Below are positions 11,863-19,713 of a DNA stretch of 64,000 nt, in pieces. Below the pieces are notes generated by a model. It saw only the letters and a program-made list of their open reading frames with translations. It had not been told where the DNA came from and did not search any database. Numbering within the stretch: the stretch's first letter is position 1; each line of letters starts with the position of its first letter. Location: the NCBI GenBank assembly GCA_964017195.1, contig OZ024887.1, positions 2,422,881 to 2,486,880 on the forward strand, read 5' to 3'. The position numbers and the translations under genes are program-made. This DNA is from Siderastrea radians (taxonomy: Eukaryota > Cnidaria > Anthozoa > Scleractinia > Rhizangiidae).

Positions 11863-12210
11863 AGTAGTAATATGGGCTCACATAGAGAATTTTCCCACGT
11901 TAATTTGCATACACACCCCCTGTTCTAATGTGTGATTGGTTATGGGGTTGCGTAGTAACAGGAAACCGCAGGCCAGTAGGATCGTGGTCTCAAGGGGAAG
12001 TCACATGACCGGAACCGGAAGTCACATGACCGGAACCGGAAGTGACCGGAAATCACATGACGTCACCGGAAGTGCCCTAAACCGGAAGTCACGTGTTTTA
12101 GGATGGGAAACCGCTGAGCAGTATGAAAAATCGATCGTGGGCTCAAGGTGAAGTAAAACCGCTGAGAAACGCGGGCTCAAAGTCCAAAGTCCAATTGGAG
12201 CATGGGGGGT
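11863..12210 (+). repeat. Left terminal inverted repeat of element 1
   Basis: Matches the reverse complement of 29754-30055 with small indels; the left copy is longer because of extra tandem units of CCGGAAGTCACATGA-type sequence. The inner half contains repeated ACCGGAAGT (ETS-type), TGACGTCA (CRE-type) and CACGTG (E-box) words and a GTGGGCTCA motif repeated several times. Terminal repeats of protein-primed replicons act as origins; the clustered sites also suggest enhancer activity (inference). Confidence 0.9.
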
Positions 12211-12244
12211 GGTCCCTGGACTAAAAAAAAAAGACACCAATGTT

Positions 12245-12965
12245 AGAAAAAATAATTTAATGTTCCTTGGGTTTTTTACAAATCCTTTAGTGTTCCTATG
12301 AATGAGTGTTCCTCCAACGTCCTTTTGATGGCTCAAGAGAAAGACACAATAAGTGAGAAAAAAAATTAGTATGAGGGTTCCATGATAAGTATTCCTTTGA
12401 GTTCCTCTTTGATATGAGTGTTCCTATTGCAGTTTACCAGTGAATTGGACAAGAAGGATCACATCGTCGAATTCGTGTCAGGGGGCCCAGGTAAGGACCC
12501 AAGTCAGGGTTGGTTTGGCCCTCGTCTGTCCAATAGATGACGGAGTCTGTGTCGTAGTATAACACTCTTTCCCCCAGCTTCTCCACGCGTTAACCAAGTT
12601 CAGTGGGGTGTCTAGTTTGATGGCTCAAGAGAAAGAACACACAATTTTCAGCCAACGGAGGAGGAGTAAATGGAGGCGTCCTATTAGTTCCATATAATAG
12701 GAGTGTTCCTTTTAATACGAGTGTTCCTTTTGATGAATTCCTTTTGATAATATGAGGGTTCCTTTTAATGACTATTCTTTTTGAGTAGTGTTCCTTTTTA
12801 ATGAGTATTCCTTTTGATGAGTGTTCCTTTGAATGAGTTCCTTTTGATAATATGCGTGTTCCTTTTGATAATATGAGTTCCTATTCCATGATGAGTATTC
12901 CTTTTTAGTTCCTTTTGATAATATGAGTGTTTCCTATTTAATGAGTTCCTTTTTGATGAGTTCCA
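12245..12965. repeat. Degenerate TTCCTTTTGAT(AATAT)GAG short-motif array
   Basis: More than fifteen copies of a GTTCCTTTTGAT/GAG motif with variable spacing fill this stretch. A single related copy lies near the right end on the other strand (about 29640-29672), so the array seems to have expanded from subterminal sequence. It is interrupted by the polB fragment at 12434-12595. No ORF. Confidence 0.7.
12434..12595. pseudogene. Inverted polB fragment pair (relic)
   Basis: Bases 12434-12490 match element 1 polB around 29197-29253 in the forward direction. Directly after, 12491-12595 match the reverse complement of polB around 29095-29190, including the motif C region. Two neighbouring polB segments therefore lie back to back in opposite orientation, a fold-back rearrangement. 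The copy differs from the intact polB by scattered substitutions, so it is old or from another family member. Confidence 0.8.
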
Positions 12966-13130
12966 TTTCGAAGAGGAAGCAGAATGCCCCTCAAGGCAGC
13001 GGCAAACCCTGTGGGGGTAAACCAGACCATCCCACCATGGTCATGTTGACCAGGAACAAACAGAGTGTTATACAGATCCGCAATGAGGACGAACTCTGTT
13101 GTGCCAGAGGGTTCCATTCCATATCTTAGG
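12965..13130 (+). pseudogene. polB N-terminal fragment (relic)
   Basis: Matches the polB region encoding the GTGRPRRGKPGHPT segment and the following CCAR motif (about 26060-26195 of this window), and is closer to element 2 polB wording in places (contains a MVMLTRNK-like stretch similar to element 2). No start or continuation is present. Immediately after it, 13131-13176 holds a TIR-like piece (GACTTCCGGTTCC with CACGTG). Confidence 0.75.
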
Positions 13131-13344
13131 AAAGGACATGACTTCCAGTCACGTGACTTCCGGTTCCGAGGACAAAGGGTACCTATGAATTTGAGGTCAT
13201 CAGTTATGGCACGAGTGGTACCAATGCAAGATCCGATGATGATTGTTCCTTTCTTCATGGCCTTTCACCAAGACGACGAGGCAGGGGGACCAACTTGCCT
13301 GGCAGACACTCAAGAAGATGGTTTGCCGTGATGAGGAGGAGATC

Positions 13345-13383
13345 CAAGCAAGCAAGCAAGGAAGCAAGCAAGCAAGCAAGCAG
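13345..13383. repeat. (CAAG)n microsatellite
   Basis: Tandem AAGC units inside the scrambled left arm of element 1. Confidence 0.9.
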
Positions 13384-13399
13384 GAATGTCAAGTAAACA

Positions 13400-13560
13400 T
13401 CAATGGCTTGAATTGAGCCATCAGACCAAAGGATCAACCACTTGTTGGGCTTCTGGACTGAGGCCTGGATCATCGATGAGTGTGAAAACATGAAATGGGA
13501 CGGTGGTTTTTATAGAGAAAGAAGGGGGTCACGTGGGAGGGTAAGGAACCAATGAGAGGG
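13400..13560 (-). promoter_or_regulatory. Relic promoter and 5' end of a lost minus-strand gene
   Basis: This stretch resembles 44895-45010 of element 2, where it is the start and promoter of the Cys-rich minus-strand gene: shared CACTTGTTGGGCTTCTG, a GACGGTGG block and a minus-strand TATAAAAA (here 13507-13514). In element 1 the coding region is gone. The divergent partner gene at 13729 is kept. Confidence 0.7.
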
Positions 13561-13648
13561 AGACCCCATCATGCTCTGGGAGGGGAAGGGGTGGGGGGAC
13601 CCCCTCCCCCCTCTTTAGATAGACCATAAGGTATTGCGCGGATCGGGG

Positions 13649-13656
13649 TATATAAG
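13649..13656 (+). promoter_or_regulatory. TATA box of the 13729 gene
   Basis: TATATAAG 80 bp before the start codon; the same box with the same flanks lies at 45118-45125 in element 2. A CCAAT word lies about 100 bp upstream, and a TTTGAGTTCA word (13688-13697) lies downstream where an initiator is expected. Confidence 0.75.
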
Positions 13657-13728
13657 TCAAGCGAGGCCCCAGGACGTCACTCCTAGCTTTGAGTTCAGTC
13701 TGTACGACTTATGTCAGTTGGTTCGAAA

Positions 13729-14247
13729 ATGGTGAAATCAAGAAAGCCCTTGGGCTCGTTAGCCAGCCAGTCGAATGTGAAGGGAGAAGATAGTTTGAGA
13801 AGGAGAGTGGAGAGAACGCCTGTGGAACGCCACACCATTCAAATGTACGAAAGGCAGGAAGAAGCGTGGCGCCCCCTGAACAAACAACGCGTGGCAGCTT
13901 TTCTTCGTTTGTTTATCCTGTGCTTTGTGGAATTGGAGAACGGGCGCCAATTGCATCCAGTGACCTACAAAATGCTGAAGAAGGCCTTAAGGAAAAGGAT
14001 TATCCCTTGGATATGTAAGTGGCTGGTGTTTTCTATGGACGAGTTGTATTGGCCCATCACCCTGGCACAGTTTCGTCAACTGGACTCCTTCTTGGCGGAA
14101 CACATGCCGCGACTCCATAAAGAGGACGAATGGAACACTGTGGCCTATTTTTTTAAAGAAATGCTTAAGCAAAGGGTGGAGTTAAAGCGGTTAGAGGACA
14201 TGGAGAAGGAGGCAATGGAGGCTGTGCGCCGGTGTTTGGGACAATGA
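13729..14247 (+). CDS. Conserved unknown Polinton protein (172 aa)
   Basis: Not a family I recognise. The protein is basic at the N-terminus, with an SLRRRVERTPVER block and a MYERQEEAWRPLN motif that is nearly identical in element 2 (45203-45718). A middle helical region is rich in Leu/Phe (FLRLFILCF) and the tail is a charged coiled-coil-like helix. I place the start at 13729 because the element 2 copy aligns from this Met (both read R-[RK]-PLG shortly after it); the upstream in-frame ATG at 13711 has no in-frame equivalent in element 2. It is first in the rightward early-like block and is driven by its own TATA promoter. A role in transcription control or host interaction is possible but not shown. 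Confidence 0.75.
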   Translation: MVKSRKPLGSLASQSNVKGEDSLRRRVERTPVERHTIQMYERQEEAWRPLNKQRVAAFLRLFILCFVELENGRQLHPVTYKMLKKALRKRIIPWICKWLVFSMDELYWPITLAQFRQLDSFLAEHMPRLHKEDEWNTVAYFFKEMLKQRVELKRLEDMEKEAMEAVRRCLGQ

Positions 14248-14570
14248 ACATTTTTATTCCTGTTGCGTTTTTTATTGTGAGTCAAGGCTACTGTGAGTCA
14301 AGACCAACTATTTATGATGAACGTGCAAACTCAGTGTTGTCAGTTTTTTAAAATTTTTTAATTAAAAAAGAGTTGATGTTTTTTACAAAGGGTTGTCCGT
14401 GTTCTTTGCCACGCTGGGTGGGGCGCTCCTATTTACAATTGAAAAAAGCTATCTACAGTTTGAAAAAATAAAAATTGAAAAAGAAAAGCTATGTACAATT
14501 GGAAAAATAAAAACTAAAAAAAAGGCTATGTACAATTCCAAAATAAAAAACTAAAAATGGCTATGTACAA

Positions 14571-15266
14571 TTACAAATGAAAGTCTTCCAGTTCCAGACG
14601 TAATTGATCAATGTTCTCGGGGAGGCAGAACGTGCGATTGAATAAGGCTTGAATTTCGGCTCGGGTTTTCTCATCCACATCCCGGGATCCCACAATAGCA
14701 CTGCTTTGATGAAGGGTGGGCTTTTTAGGCCCCCAAGGGACAAATTGACTGCCTGTGACTAGGGTGGCGGCCTTCTCGTTGACTTGGTAGTAATGGTCCG
14801 AGCGGTACCATGATTGACTGGGTATGTCAAACAGGTAGACGGGTTTGCCTTGATCCATAGCCAATTGCACGGTCCAACCAGTGCCTCCTTTCACGCGTTT
14901 ATGATCCTGTTCCAAGATGCCAAACGCATAGATCGTATGGGCTCTTTTGGCAATTTGATAATTGCGTTGCAGCAATTGCAAGGTGTAAAAATGACTGGGC
15001 ATTTGTTTGCCTAGTTTCTCCGCTGCCTGGTGAAGATGGGGGTTGGCCAGCATGAGGACTTCCACAGTCGACGGGGTGATGAAGGTAGCTCGAGGATGGT
15101 TCGGGGGGACGAGGACTTCGACTTGCATCCCAAACTGTTTACCCAGTTCTTCGACGAGTGCATCCGTGCCTCTGGCTCCCCCGGTGTACACCACATGGCC
15201 ATAGCCCACTTGCAGTTCCAAGGCATCGAGATCTTGTTCTCCGATCATGTCAATGTCTGGGGGCAT
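14571..15266 (-). CDS. SLOG-like Rossmann-fold protein (231 aa)
   Basis: Residues 25-62 read VVYTGGARGTDALVEE, then a strand and PPNHPRA. GGARGTD is the glycine-rich nucleotide-binding loop of the SLOG superfamily (YspA/cpYpsA/DprA/LOG-like). A second diagnostic block, GGTGWTV (127-133) followed by a helix and GKPVYLFD (140-147), matches the GGxG motif and next strand of that fold. SLOG domains bind nucleotide-derived ligands and often serve as sensors in conflict systems. The gene runs leftward, divergent from the GRF gene, sharing a CCAAT-rich promoter. The C-terminal 70 residues contain IVGSRDVDEKTRAEI, possibly a second small domain. Nearly identical in element 2 (46012-46707). Family assignment is by motif only. 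Confidence 0.75.
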   Translation of the reverse strand: MPPDIDMIGEQDLDALELQVGYGHVVYTGGARGTDALVEELGKQFGMQVEVLVPPNHPRATFITPSTVEVLMLANPHLHQAAEKLGKQMPSHFYTLQLLQRNYQIAKRAHTIYAFGILEQDHKRVKGGTGWTVQLAMDQGKPVYLFDIPSQSWYRSDHYYQVNEKAATLVTGSQFVPWGPKKPTLHQSSAIVGSRDVDEKTRAEIQALFNRTFCLPENIDQLRLELEDFHL

Positions 15267-15304
15267 TGCTTTGAGAATGAAGATCTAGAGACCAAGGGAG
15301 CTCC

Positions 15305-15444
15305 TTAAATAGGGACAACGGACCAATGGGAAGACAAGAGGACCTTCGTTGGAGAGGGAAAAGCTGACCAATGGGACGATGAGACGTCCTTATATGGGTA
15401 GGATAAGCTGACCAATCATGTGAGACCCACATGGGTATAAAAAA
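15305..15444. promoter_or_regulatory. Bidirectional promoter with phased CCAAT units (element 1)
   Basis: Three CCAAT boxes at 15323, 15368 and 15412 are spaced 45 and 44 bp, each within a repeated GCTGACCAATGGGA-type unit. They are flanked by a minus-strand TATA-like TTAAATAG (15305-15312) for the SLOG gene and TATAAAAAAG (15436-15445) for the GRF gene. Element 2 has four units with the same period. Confidence 0.75.
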
Positions 15445-15475
15445 GGCATGGGGTGGGTGAAAATCTTTGAGCACG

Positions 15476-16330
15476 ATGTCTGTCGATCGGAAGAGAAAGC
15501 CAAGCGGGCACCCGGCGGGGAAGAAGAAAAAGAAAGAGACTGTGGACTGTGATCCTGTGGTATGCGAAGTGGTGGAAGACACCCGAGCTGCAGTGGAAGA
15601 TATGATGAAAGAATTGAATGACATGGTGGAGCAATCCGTCCAAACACCACCACCACCTCAATTCACCTTGACGGCCCAAGACCTCATGCCTCCCAGTTCG
15701 GTGGACACCATGGTATGCCCTTGCCATGAGGTGCGTTTGGAGGCGCGAGAATCTCAAAAGGGATGGCCTTATGTGAAATGTCCCATGCAACCGTGTTTGC
15801 TGTTTTGTGGACAAGATCAAGTTCTGGAGTATATGAAAGCTGTGTATAGTCAACCTCATGCAGAAGTGTTGGACATGTGGGGTGGTTTGCAATGCTTTTG
15901 CCGTGAACCCGCCACGCTTCAACAAAGTCATTCGATTCAGAACCCCGATCGCTTGTTTCTGACTTGTTCCAAGAAAACGTGTGGCTTCTTCCGATGGGCC
16001 GATCAACCCTTGGGTCCCAAGTACTGGAGTTGGTTTCATGACCATCCCCCCAAAAAAGCCGATCCACTCGCTCAGCCGCTTTTACCCAGCCGTGATGCTC
16101 AAGGATATCCCAAGAGGGGCTATGACATCCCAGGCCCACCACCTCGAGTCCAAAGCAAAGAGGATCGACCCCTGACAGATTATGAGAAACAATTGTTGCG
16201 AGAAATTCAAGATCTCAAGAACCGTCAAGAAATGATGGTAGCCCCCGCTCCACCACCCCCCAAGTACAGTGACAGTGTTGACAACTGGCAGAAAGGTCTA
16301 GAGACCATCACCTGTGGACGACTCTTTTAA
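15476..16330 (+). CDS. Tandem GRF-type zinc finger protein (284 aa)
   Basis: A Lys-rich N-terminus (KRKPS...KKKKK, an NLS-like run) precedes two Cys motifs. The first is C81-x-C83...C102...C107; the second is C140-x-C142...C164...C169 followed by GFFRWAD (170-176). The second is a textbook GRF zinc finger (C-x-C, FxxC, CxFFxWxD), a module that binds single-stranded DNA in topoisomerase III, APE2 and NEIL3. The first lacks part of the FFxW tail. The C-terminus has Pro-rich and coiled-coil segments (LREIQDLKNRQ). The start at 15476 follows TATA by 40 bp; the alternative at 15467 lacks support in element 2. Likely a DNA-binding replication or repair factor of the element (inference). Confidence 0.8.
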   Translation: MSVDRKRKPSGHPAGKKKKKETVDCDPVVCEVVEDTRAAVEDMMKELNDMVEQSVQTPPPPQFTLTAQDLMPPSSVDTMVCPCHEVRLEARESQKGWPYVKCPMQPCLLFCGQDQVLEYMKAVYSQPHAEVLDMWGGLQCFCREPATLQQSHSIQNPDRLFLTCSKKTCGFFRWADQPLGPKYWSWFHDHPPKKADPLAQPLLPSRDAQGYPKRGYDIPGPPPRVQSKEDRPLTDYEKQLLREIQDLKNRQEMMVAPAPPPPKYSDSVDNWQKGLETITCGRLF

Positions 16331-16374
16331 ATGTATAAAGGAGTAGGAATAAATTATTTTTTATCAATGTAACC

Positions 16375-16725
16375 ATGGAGTCTGTGTGTTATGCGTGGGA
16401 TTCTGTCTTGTCCCTGGGGCAATGGCAATGTCATCAGACCCTTTGCCAAGTCTTATATGATCACCAACCCGGGGCCAAAATCCCCATTCCCCCATGTCCC
16501 GAGGATACGCATCCTCTCCACCTCTTTGAAGAAACCCATGTCGACCGCAACTTGTATCGATGGGTGGTGTTTGTCTTATGGTTAAAAGGCCACCCGAACG
16601 CCTGGCGATGGTATCGAATCATTCAAAAGGCGCATCCCCACACGGTCCCCACCATACCGACCTTATGGGATGAATGCCAGAAAGTATCGCCCCTCGAAAG
16701 AAAAAGGTCTCCCCATCATGGTTGA
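16375..16725 (+). CDS. Small Trp/His-rich conserved protein (116 aa)
   Basis: Unknown family. It is strongly conserved in element 2 (47897-48259), with shared blocks such as LGQWQCHQTLCQVLYDH, HPLHLFEETHVDRNLYRWV and AWRWYRIIQKAHPHTVPT. Many Trp, His and Cys residues suggest a compact fold, perhaps metal-binding. The 3' end overlaps the integrase start by 52 nt in another frame, and the tails of the two copies diverge (the element 2 copy is four residues longer). Confidence 0.7.
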   Translation: MESVCYAWDSVLSLGQWQCHQTLCQVLYDHQPGAKIPIPPCPEDTHPLHLFEETHVDRNLYRWVVFVLWLKGHPNAWRWYRIIQKAHPHTVPTIPTLWDECQKVSPLERKRSPHHG

Positions 16726-17642
16726 GTCGGTACCACGATCCTCGAGCCCCCGGCAGTTTAGGAGGCGTGCAACGGTTTGCCAAAGCCCATCGTCTCCCTT
16801 TGAAAAAAGTCCAACGGGTCTTGGAACGGGATTTGGCCTACACGTTACATAAACCGCGACGTCGTCGTTTTCCCACCGTCCCCGTGATCGTAGGAGGTTT
16901 AGATGATCAATGGGTGGCGGATTTAGTGGAAGTGCAACCGTTGGCCAAGTATAATCGGGGTATACGATATTTACTGACGGTCTTGGATGTGTTGTCCAAG
17001 TACGCGTGGGTACAACCGTTGAAAGACAAAACCGGCGTCGCCTTGGTTCATGCCTTTGAGAAGATTTTGAAAGGACGACGTCACCCGAATCGATTGCAAA
17101 CGGATCGAGAGAAAGAATTTTATAATCGGACTTTTCAACGATGGCTTGACGAGCAAGGCATTCAACATTTTTCCACCGAAGGGGATGCGAAAGCCAGTGT
17201 GGTGGAACGATTTAAGCGCACCTTGAAAGAACGGTTGTACCGTTATTTTACCGCGGCCAACACCTTACAGTTTGACGATGTGTTACCCGAGTTGGTGCAA
17301 GGCTATAATGCGACCCGTCATCGAAGTATTGGTATGGCCCCTCAAGACGTGACATGGGACAAACCAAACCAAACAAACCAAACGTGCGCGAGATATTTTT
17401 GGCGTGTGAACATGGAACCCGTGCCTTCACGACCTCGACGAATTCGGAGTGATCGAGGGTTGTCTCAATGGGGAGGACTGTATCCGTTTTGGAAACTCAT
17501 GCGACGACAACGTGGCGGATGGTTGAGTCCCGAGGTGATGAGAGTCCCCGGGTTTGATTTGAGACAACGTTTAGCACGACGACGACGCTATAAAAACCCC
17601 TCACGACGACGGGGTACCACCACTCGACGACGACGACGTTAA
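16674..17642 (+). CDS. Truncated DDE integrase fused in frame to a basic core-like protein
   Basis: Residues 1-230 are a Polinton integrase: an N-terminal basic region, then the RNase-H-like core with D83 (ADLVEVQ), D144 (LQTDREKEFY) and E178 (ASVVERFKRT). The TDxGxEF glycine seen in element 2 is Glu here. After about residue 230 the element 2 protein continues for another 120 residues with a chromodomain; here the frame instead runs through a short Asn/Gln junction into M247, the start of the basic QRGGW-containing protein that is a separate gene in element 2 (52102-52326). The fusion results from an internal deletion of about 3.1 kb. The core protein could still be made from the internal ATG at 17412. 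The integrase is probably impaired. Confidence 0.85.
   Translation: MPESIAPRKKKVSPSWLSRYHDPRAPGSLGGVQRFAKAHRLPLKKVQRVLERDLAYTLHKPRRRRFPTVPVIVGGLDDQWVADLVEVQPLAKYNRGIRYLLTVLDVLSKYAWVQPLKDKTGVALVHAFEKILKGRRHPNRLQTDREKEFYNRTFQRWLDEQGIQHFSTEGDAKASVVERFKRTLKERLYRYFTAANTLQFDDVLPELVQGYNATRHRSIGMAPQDVTWDKPNQTNQTCARYFWRVNMEPVPSRPRRIRSDRGLSQWGGLYPFWKLMRRQRGGWLSPEVMRVPGFDLRQRLARRRRYKNPSRRRGTTTRRRRR
17412..17642 (+). CDS. Basic virion/core-like protein with QRGGW motif (76 aa), nested in the fusion ORF
   Basis: Same frame as the fusion ORF. The start matches the free-standing copy in element 2. It has an Arg-rich N-terminus, an aromatic stretch WGGLYPFWKLM, then RRQRGG/W (a site that fits adenain-type cleavage after GG) and a very basic C-terminus of Arg runs. 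It directly precedes the capsid gene (2 nt gap), as in element 2. Probably a DNA-condensing or minor core protein; function inferred from composition and position. Confidence 0.6.
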   Translation: MEPVPSRPRRIRSDRGLSQWGGLYPFWKLMRRQRGGWLSPEVMRVPGFDLRQRLARRRRYKNPSRRRGTTTRRRRR

Positions 17643-17644
17643 AC

Positions 17645-19045
17645 ATGCCTGACGTGAGTACGCAAACTGCCCCGGCTCACGTGCGTTCCGAAGGGACCGT
17701 CAACCCGGCGTTACGGATTTTCAAGGTGCCACCGACCGACATTAGCATCAATGCCTATCGCATGGTCACCATTCAACCCACCACCTCGGGTATCAATCCC
17801 ATGGAATTCATCATTCCGGGGTTGGACGATTTTGTGGATTTGGGACGCAGTTACTTTACCATGGAATTGAGTTTGAAAAAGGACGATAACGGGAACTTGG
17901 TGGCCGCGGAGAAATTGTGGCCCGTCAATAATTTGGCCCATTCCATCATCAAACAAATTGACTTGCATTTGAATGGCACGTTGATCAGTCCTCAATCCGA
18001 CACCTATCATTACAAAGCTTACCTGGAAACCTTGCTGAATTATGACCGAGAAGATGGCAAGACCGTGTTAGGACCCCAAGGATGGTTCAATCAAGTGGAT
18101 TTCCCACCCCAATGGACCAACAACAACACCAACAGTACCACACCGCATGCAGACTGGACCGCTCTCCCTGCCAATCACAAAGGGGCCTTGGCCGCCATGG
18201 TAGCTGAAGTGGGGAAGTATGCTGGAGGTCTTACCCACAGTCTGGTGTTTACCCCGCACTTGGAAGTCTTTCACACTGGCAAATTGTTGGTGCCTGGCAT
18301 CGAAATCAAGATGAAATTTCATTTCAATGGCCCGAACTTGTTTTTGAATGGAGTGGCTCTAGCTGGTCGATTGATGGAAGGCGATGTCAAACTACGGTTT
18401 CATCTCTGTCAACTGCGTTTGAATGATGCCATCTACCAGAGTTTATCTGAAAAAAGACACAATGAAGGCCAAGTGGCTGCTTATCCAACCGTCCGTAGTG
18501 AAATCCGGACCTTCAGCATGCAAGGCAACCTGGTCCGCTTTGATATCCCCAACCTGTTTCAAAGCAGAATACCTGACCGATTGATTGTGGGGTTACTGGA
18601 CAGCCGAGCCTTCAATGGAGATGTGACCCGAGATCCTTTCTGTTTCCAGAAATTTGGTCTGACGTCCATTAAACAGATTGTCAAAGGAGAAGAATACCCT
18701 TATGAAACCCTACAGTTAGTGCACAACAATGGCACCCGAGATAATCTAGGCTACTTCCGTTTTCTGCAAGCCAGTGGCGCTTGGTGTAAAAAGAAAGGCA
18801 ATATGGTAGAACTAGGAGATTGGGGCCAAGCTAAAAATTGTACCTTGTACATGTTTGACAATGTCGCCAATGGATGTGCTGACAGTCAAAACCTCAACCC
18901 CAAGCAAACGGGCGATTTACAACTCAGCTTGGAATTTGGAGCCGCACCCGGTACCAATATAACCGTGCTCGTGTATGGAGAATTTGAGAACTTGCTGGAG
19001 ATTGACAGGAACGGAGCCGTGTTGTATAACACTTACCAACACTGA
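17645..19045 (+). CDS. MCP: Major capsid protein, double jelly-roll (466 aa)
   Basis: The hexon-like capsid protein of Polintons/adintoviruses. The N-terminal strand region contains EFIIPGLDDFVDLGRSYF, and the family-typical segment IIKQIDLHLNGTLISPQSD followed by YHYKAYLETLLNY is at residues about 100-138. Length and position (before protease and ATPase) fit the family. It would trimerise into the icosahedral shell. Element 2 encodes a protein of identical length (52329-53729); the two differ mainly in a variable loop near residues 158-185 (NTNSTTPHADW versus a different sequence), plausibly a surface-exposed loop. The ORF is intact, so selection or recent origin has kept it open. Confidence 0.9.
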   Translation: MPDVSTQTAPAHVRSEGTVNPALRIFKVPPTDISINAYRMVTIQPTTSGINPMEFIIPGLDDFVDLGRSYFTMELSLKKDDNGNLVAAEKLWPVNNLAHSIIKQIDLHLNGTLISPQSDTYHYKAYLETLLNYDREDGKTVLGPQGWFNQVDFPPQWTNNNTNSTTPHADWTALPANHKGALAAMVAEVGKYAGGLTHSLVFTPHLEVFHTGKLLVPGIEIKMKFHFNGPNLFLNGVALAGRLMEGDVKLRFHLCQLRLNDAIYQSLSEKRHNEGQVAAYPTVRSEIRTFSMQGNLVRFDIPNLFQSRIPDRLIVGLLDSRAFNGDVTRDPFCFQKFGLTSIKQIVKGEEYPYETLQLVHNNGTRDNLGYFRFLQASGAWCKKKGNMVELGDWGQAKNCTLYMFDNVANGCADSQNLNPKQTGDLQLSLEFGAAPGTNITVLVYGEFENLLEIDRNGAVLYNTYQH

Positions 19046-19047
19046 AG

Positions 19048-19587
19048 ATGGAACATGTGGCCTTGAATAATGTGCAGTTGGATTATTTAGCCCGAGACGA
19101 CCCCCAATTGAAACCTGTCTTTTACGGCACGGTGGCCTGTGATCGTTTACCCAAGAGTCCTGTCAAGACCCAACCCCAAGGGTACATTGTGAATACCGAC
19201 CCGCACGATCAACCCGGACAACATTGGTTAGCGGTGTGGACGGATGGAAAGGTGTGTGAAGTCCTCGATAGTTATGCTTTGCCCTTGGACACGTACGTGC
19301 AAGCCACCCCGTTCCGAGATTGGATTGTCCAACATTGGAAGTATGTGGTGACCAATGGCAAGTCCCTCCAAGCCATTACAAGCAAGAGTTGTGGTGATTA
19401 CGCCTTGTTGTACTTGAAAGCCAAAGCCCGTGGACGGACCTTGCAAGATTTTTTAAATGAGTTTTCGGATCATGATTATGTAAGCAATGACCATCAAGCG
19501 GGTCAACGCCTTCAACAATTGATTGTAGGTCAAGAATCGAGATGGTATCAACTTTGTTGTCATCCGTATCATCAATGTAATGGTTAA
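19048..19587 (+). CDS. PRO: Adenain/Ulp1-like cysteine protease (179 aa)
   Basis: The catalytic triad is visible: H59 in GQHWLAV, D74 in EVLDSY, C115 in SKSCGDYALLY, with the oxyanion Gln at Q108 (SLQAI). The layout and length match the adenovirus protease family found in Polintons, which matures capsid and core proteins, usually after a GG site. The start is 2 nt after the capsid stop, suggesting co-expression. A TAAATAAAA just after the stop may serve as polyadenylation signal. Candidate substrates are the several QRGG proteins of the same element. Confidence 0.9.
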   Translation: MEHVALNNVQLDYLARDDPQLKPVFYGTVACDRLPKSPVKTQPQGYIVNTDPHDQPGQHWLAVWTDGKVCEVLDSYALPLDTYVQATPFRDWIVQHWKYVVTNGKSLQAITSKSCGDYALLYLKAKARGRTLQDFLNEFSDHDYVSNDHQAGQRLQQLIVGQESRWYQLCCHPYHQCNG

Positions 19588-19616
19588 ATAAAATTTGTTG
19601 GAAAAAAAACGGTGTC

Positions 19617-19699
19617 GGAGTCGTAGCTCAGTCGGTTAGAGCCTTTGGATCCCCCCGAACAAATAAGGGTCGTGCGTGGGTTCGAGTCCCACCGACTCC
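19617..19699 (+). ncRNA. tRNA-like Pol III unit between protease and ATPase
   Basis: A 7-bp acceptor stem (GGAGTCG/CGACTCC), D-arm GCTC-loop-GAGC and T-arm GTGGG-TTCGAGT-CCCAC are all intact. The A box TAGCTCAGTCGG and B box GGTTCGAGTCC fit the Pol III type 2 consensus. A run of nine T (19714-19722) follows as terminator. The anticodon arm is abnormal: instead of a 5-bp stem and 7-nt loop there is a GATCC/GGGTC hairpin with a 14-nt loop, so I cannot assign an anticodon. Element 2 keeps both arms, boxes and terminator but has a different loop. No CCA is encoded. Probably a tRNA-derived ncRNA or Pol III promoter element rather than a decoding tRNA. Confidence 0.75.
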
Positions 19700-19713
19700 C
19701 ATAAAAAGGTGCC

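Noticed and set aside
15416..16142. Long minus-strand ORFs opposite the GRF gene
   Set aside because: They mirror a well-supported plus-strand gene with zinc-finger motifs and show no motif of their own; similar mirrors exist in element 2.
19617..19699. Ordinary intron-containing tRNA gene
   Set aside because: No 5-bp anticodon stem can be formed consistently in both copies, so I report a tRNA-like unit instead of a named tRNA.
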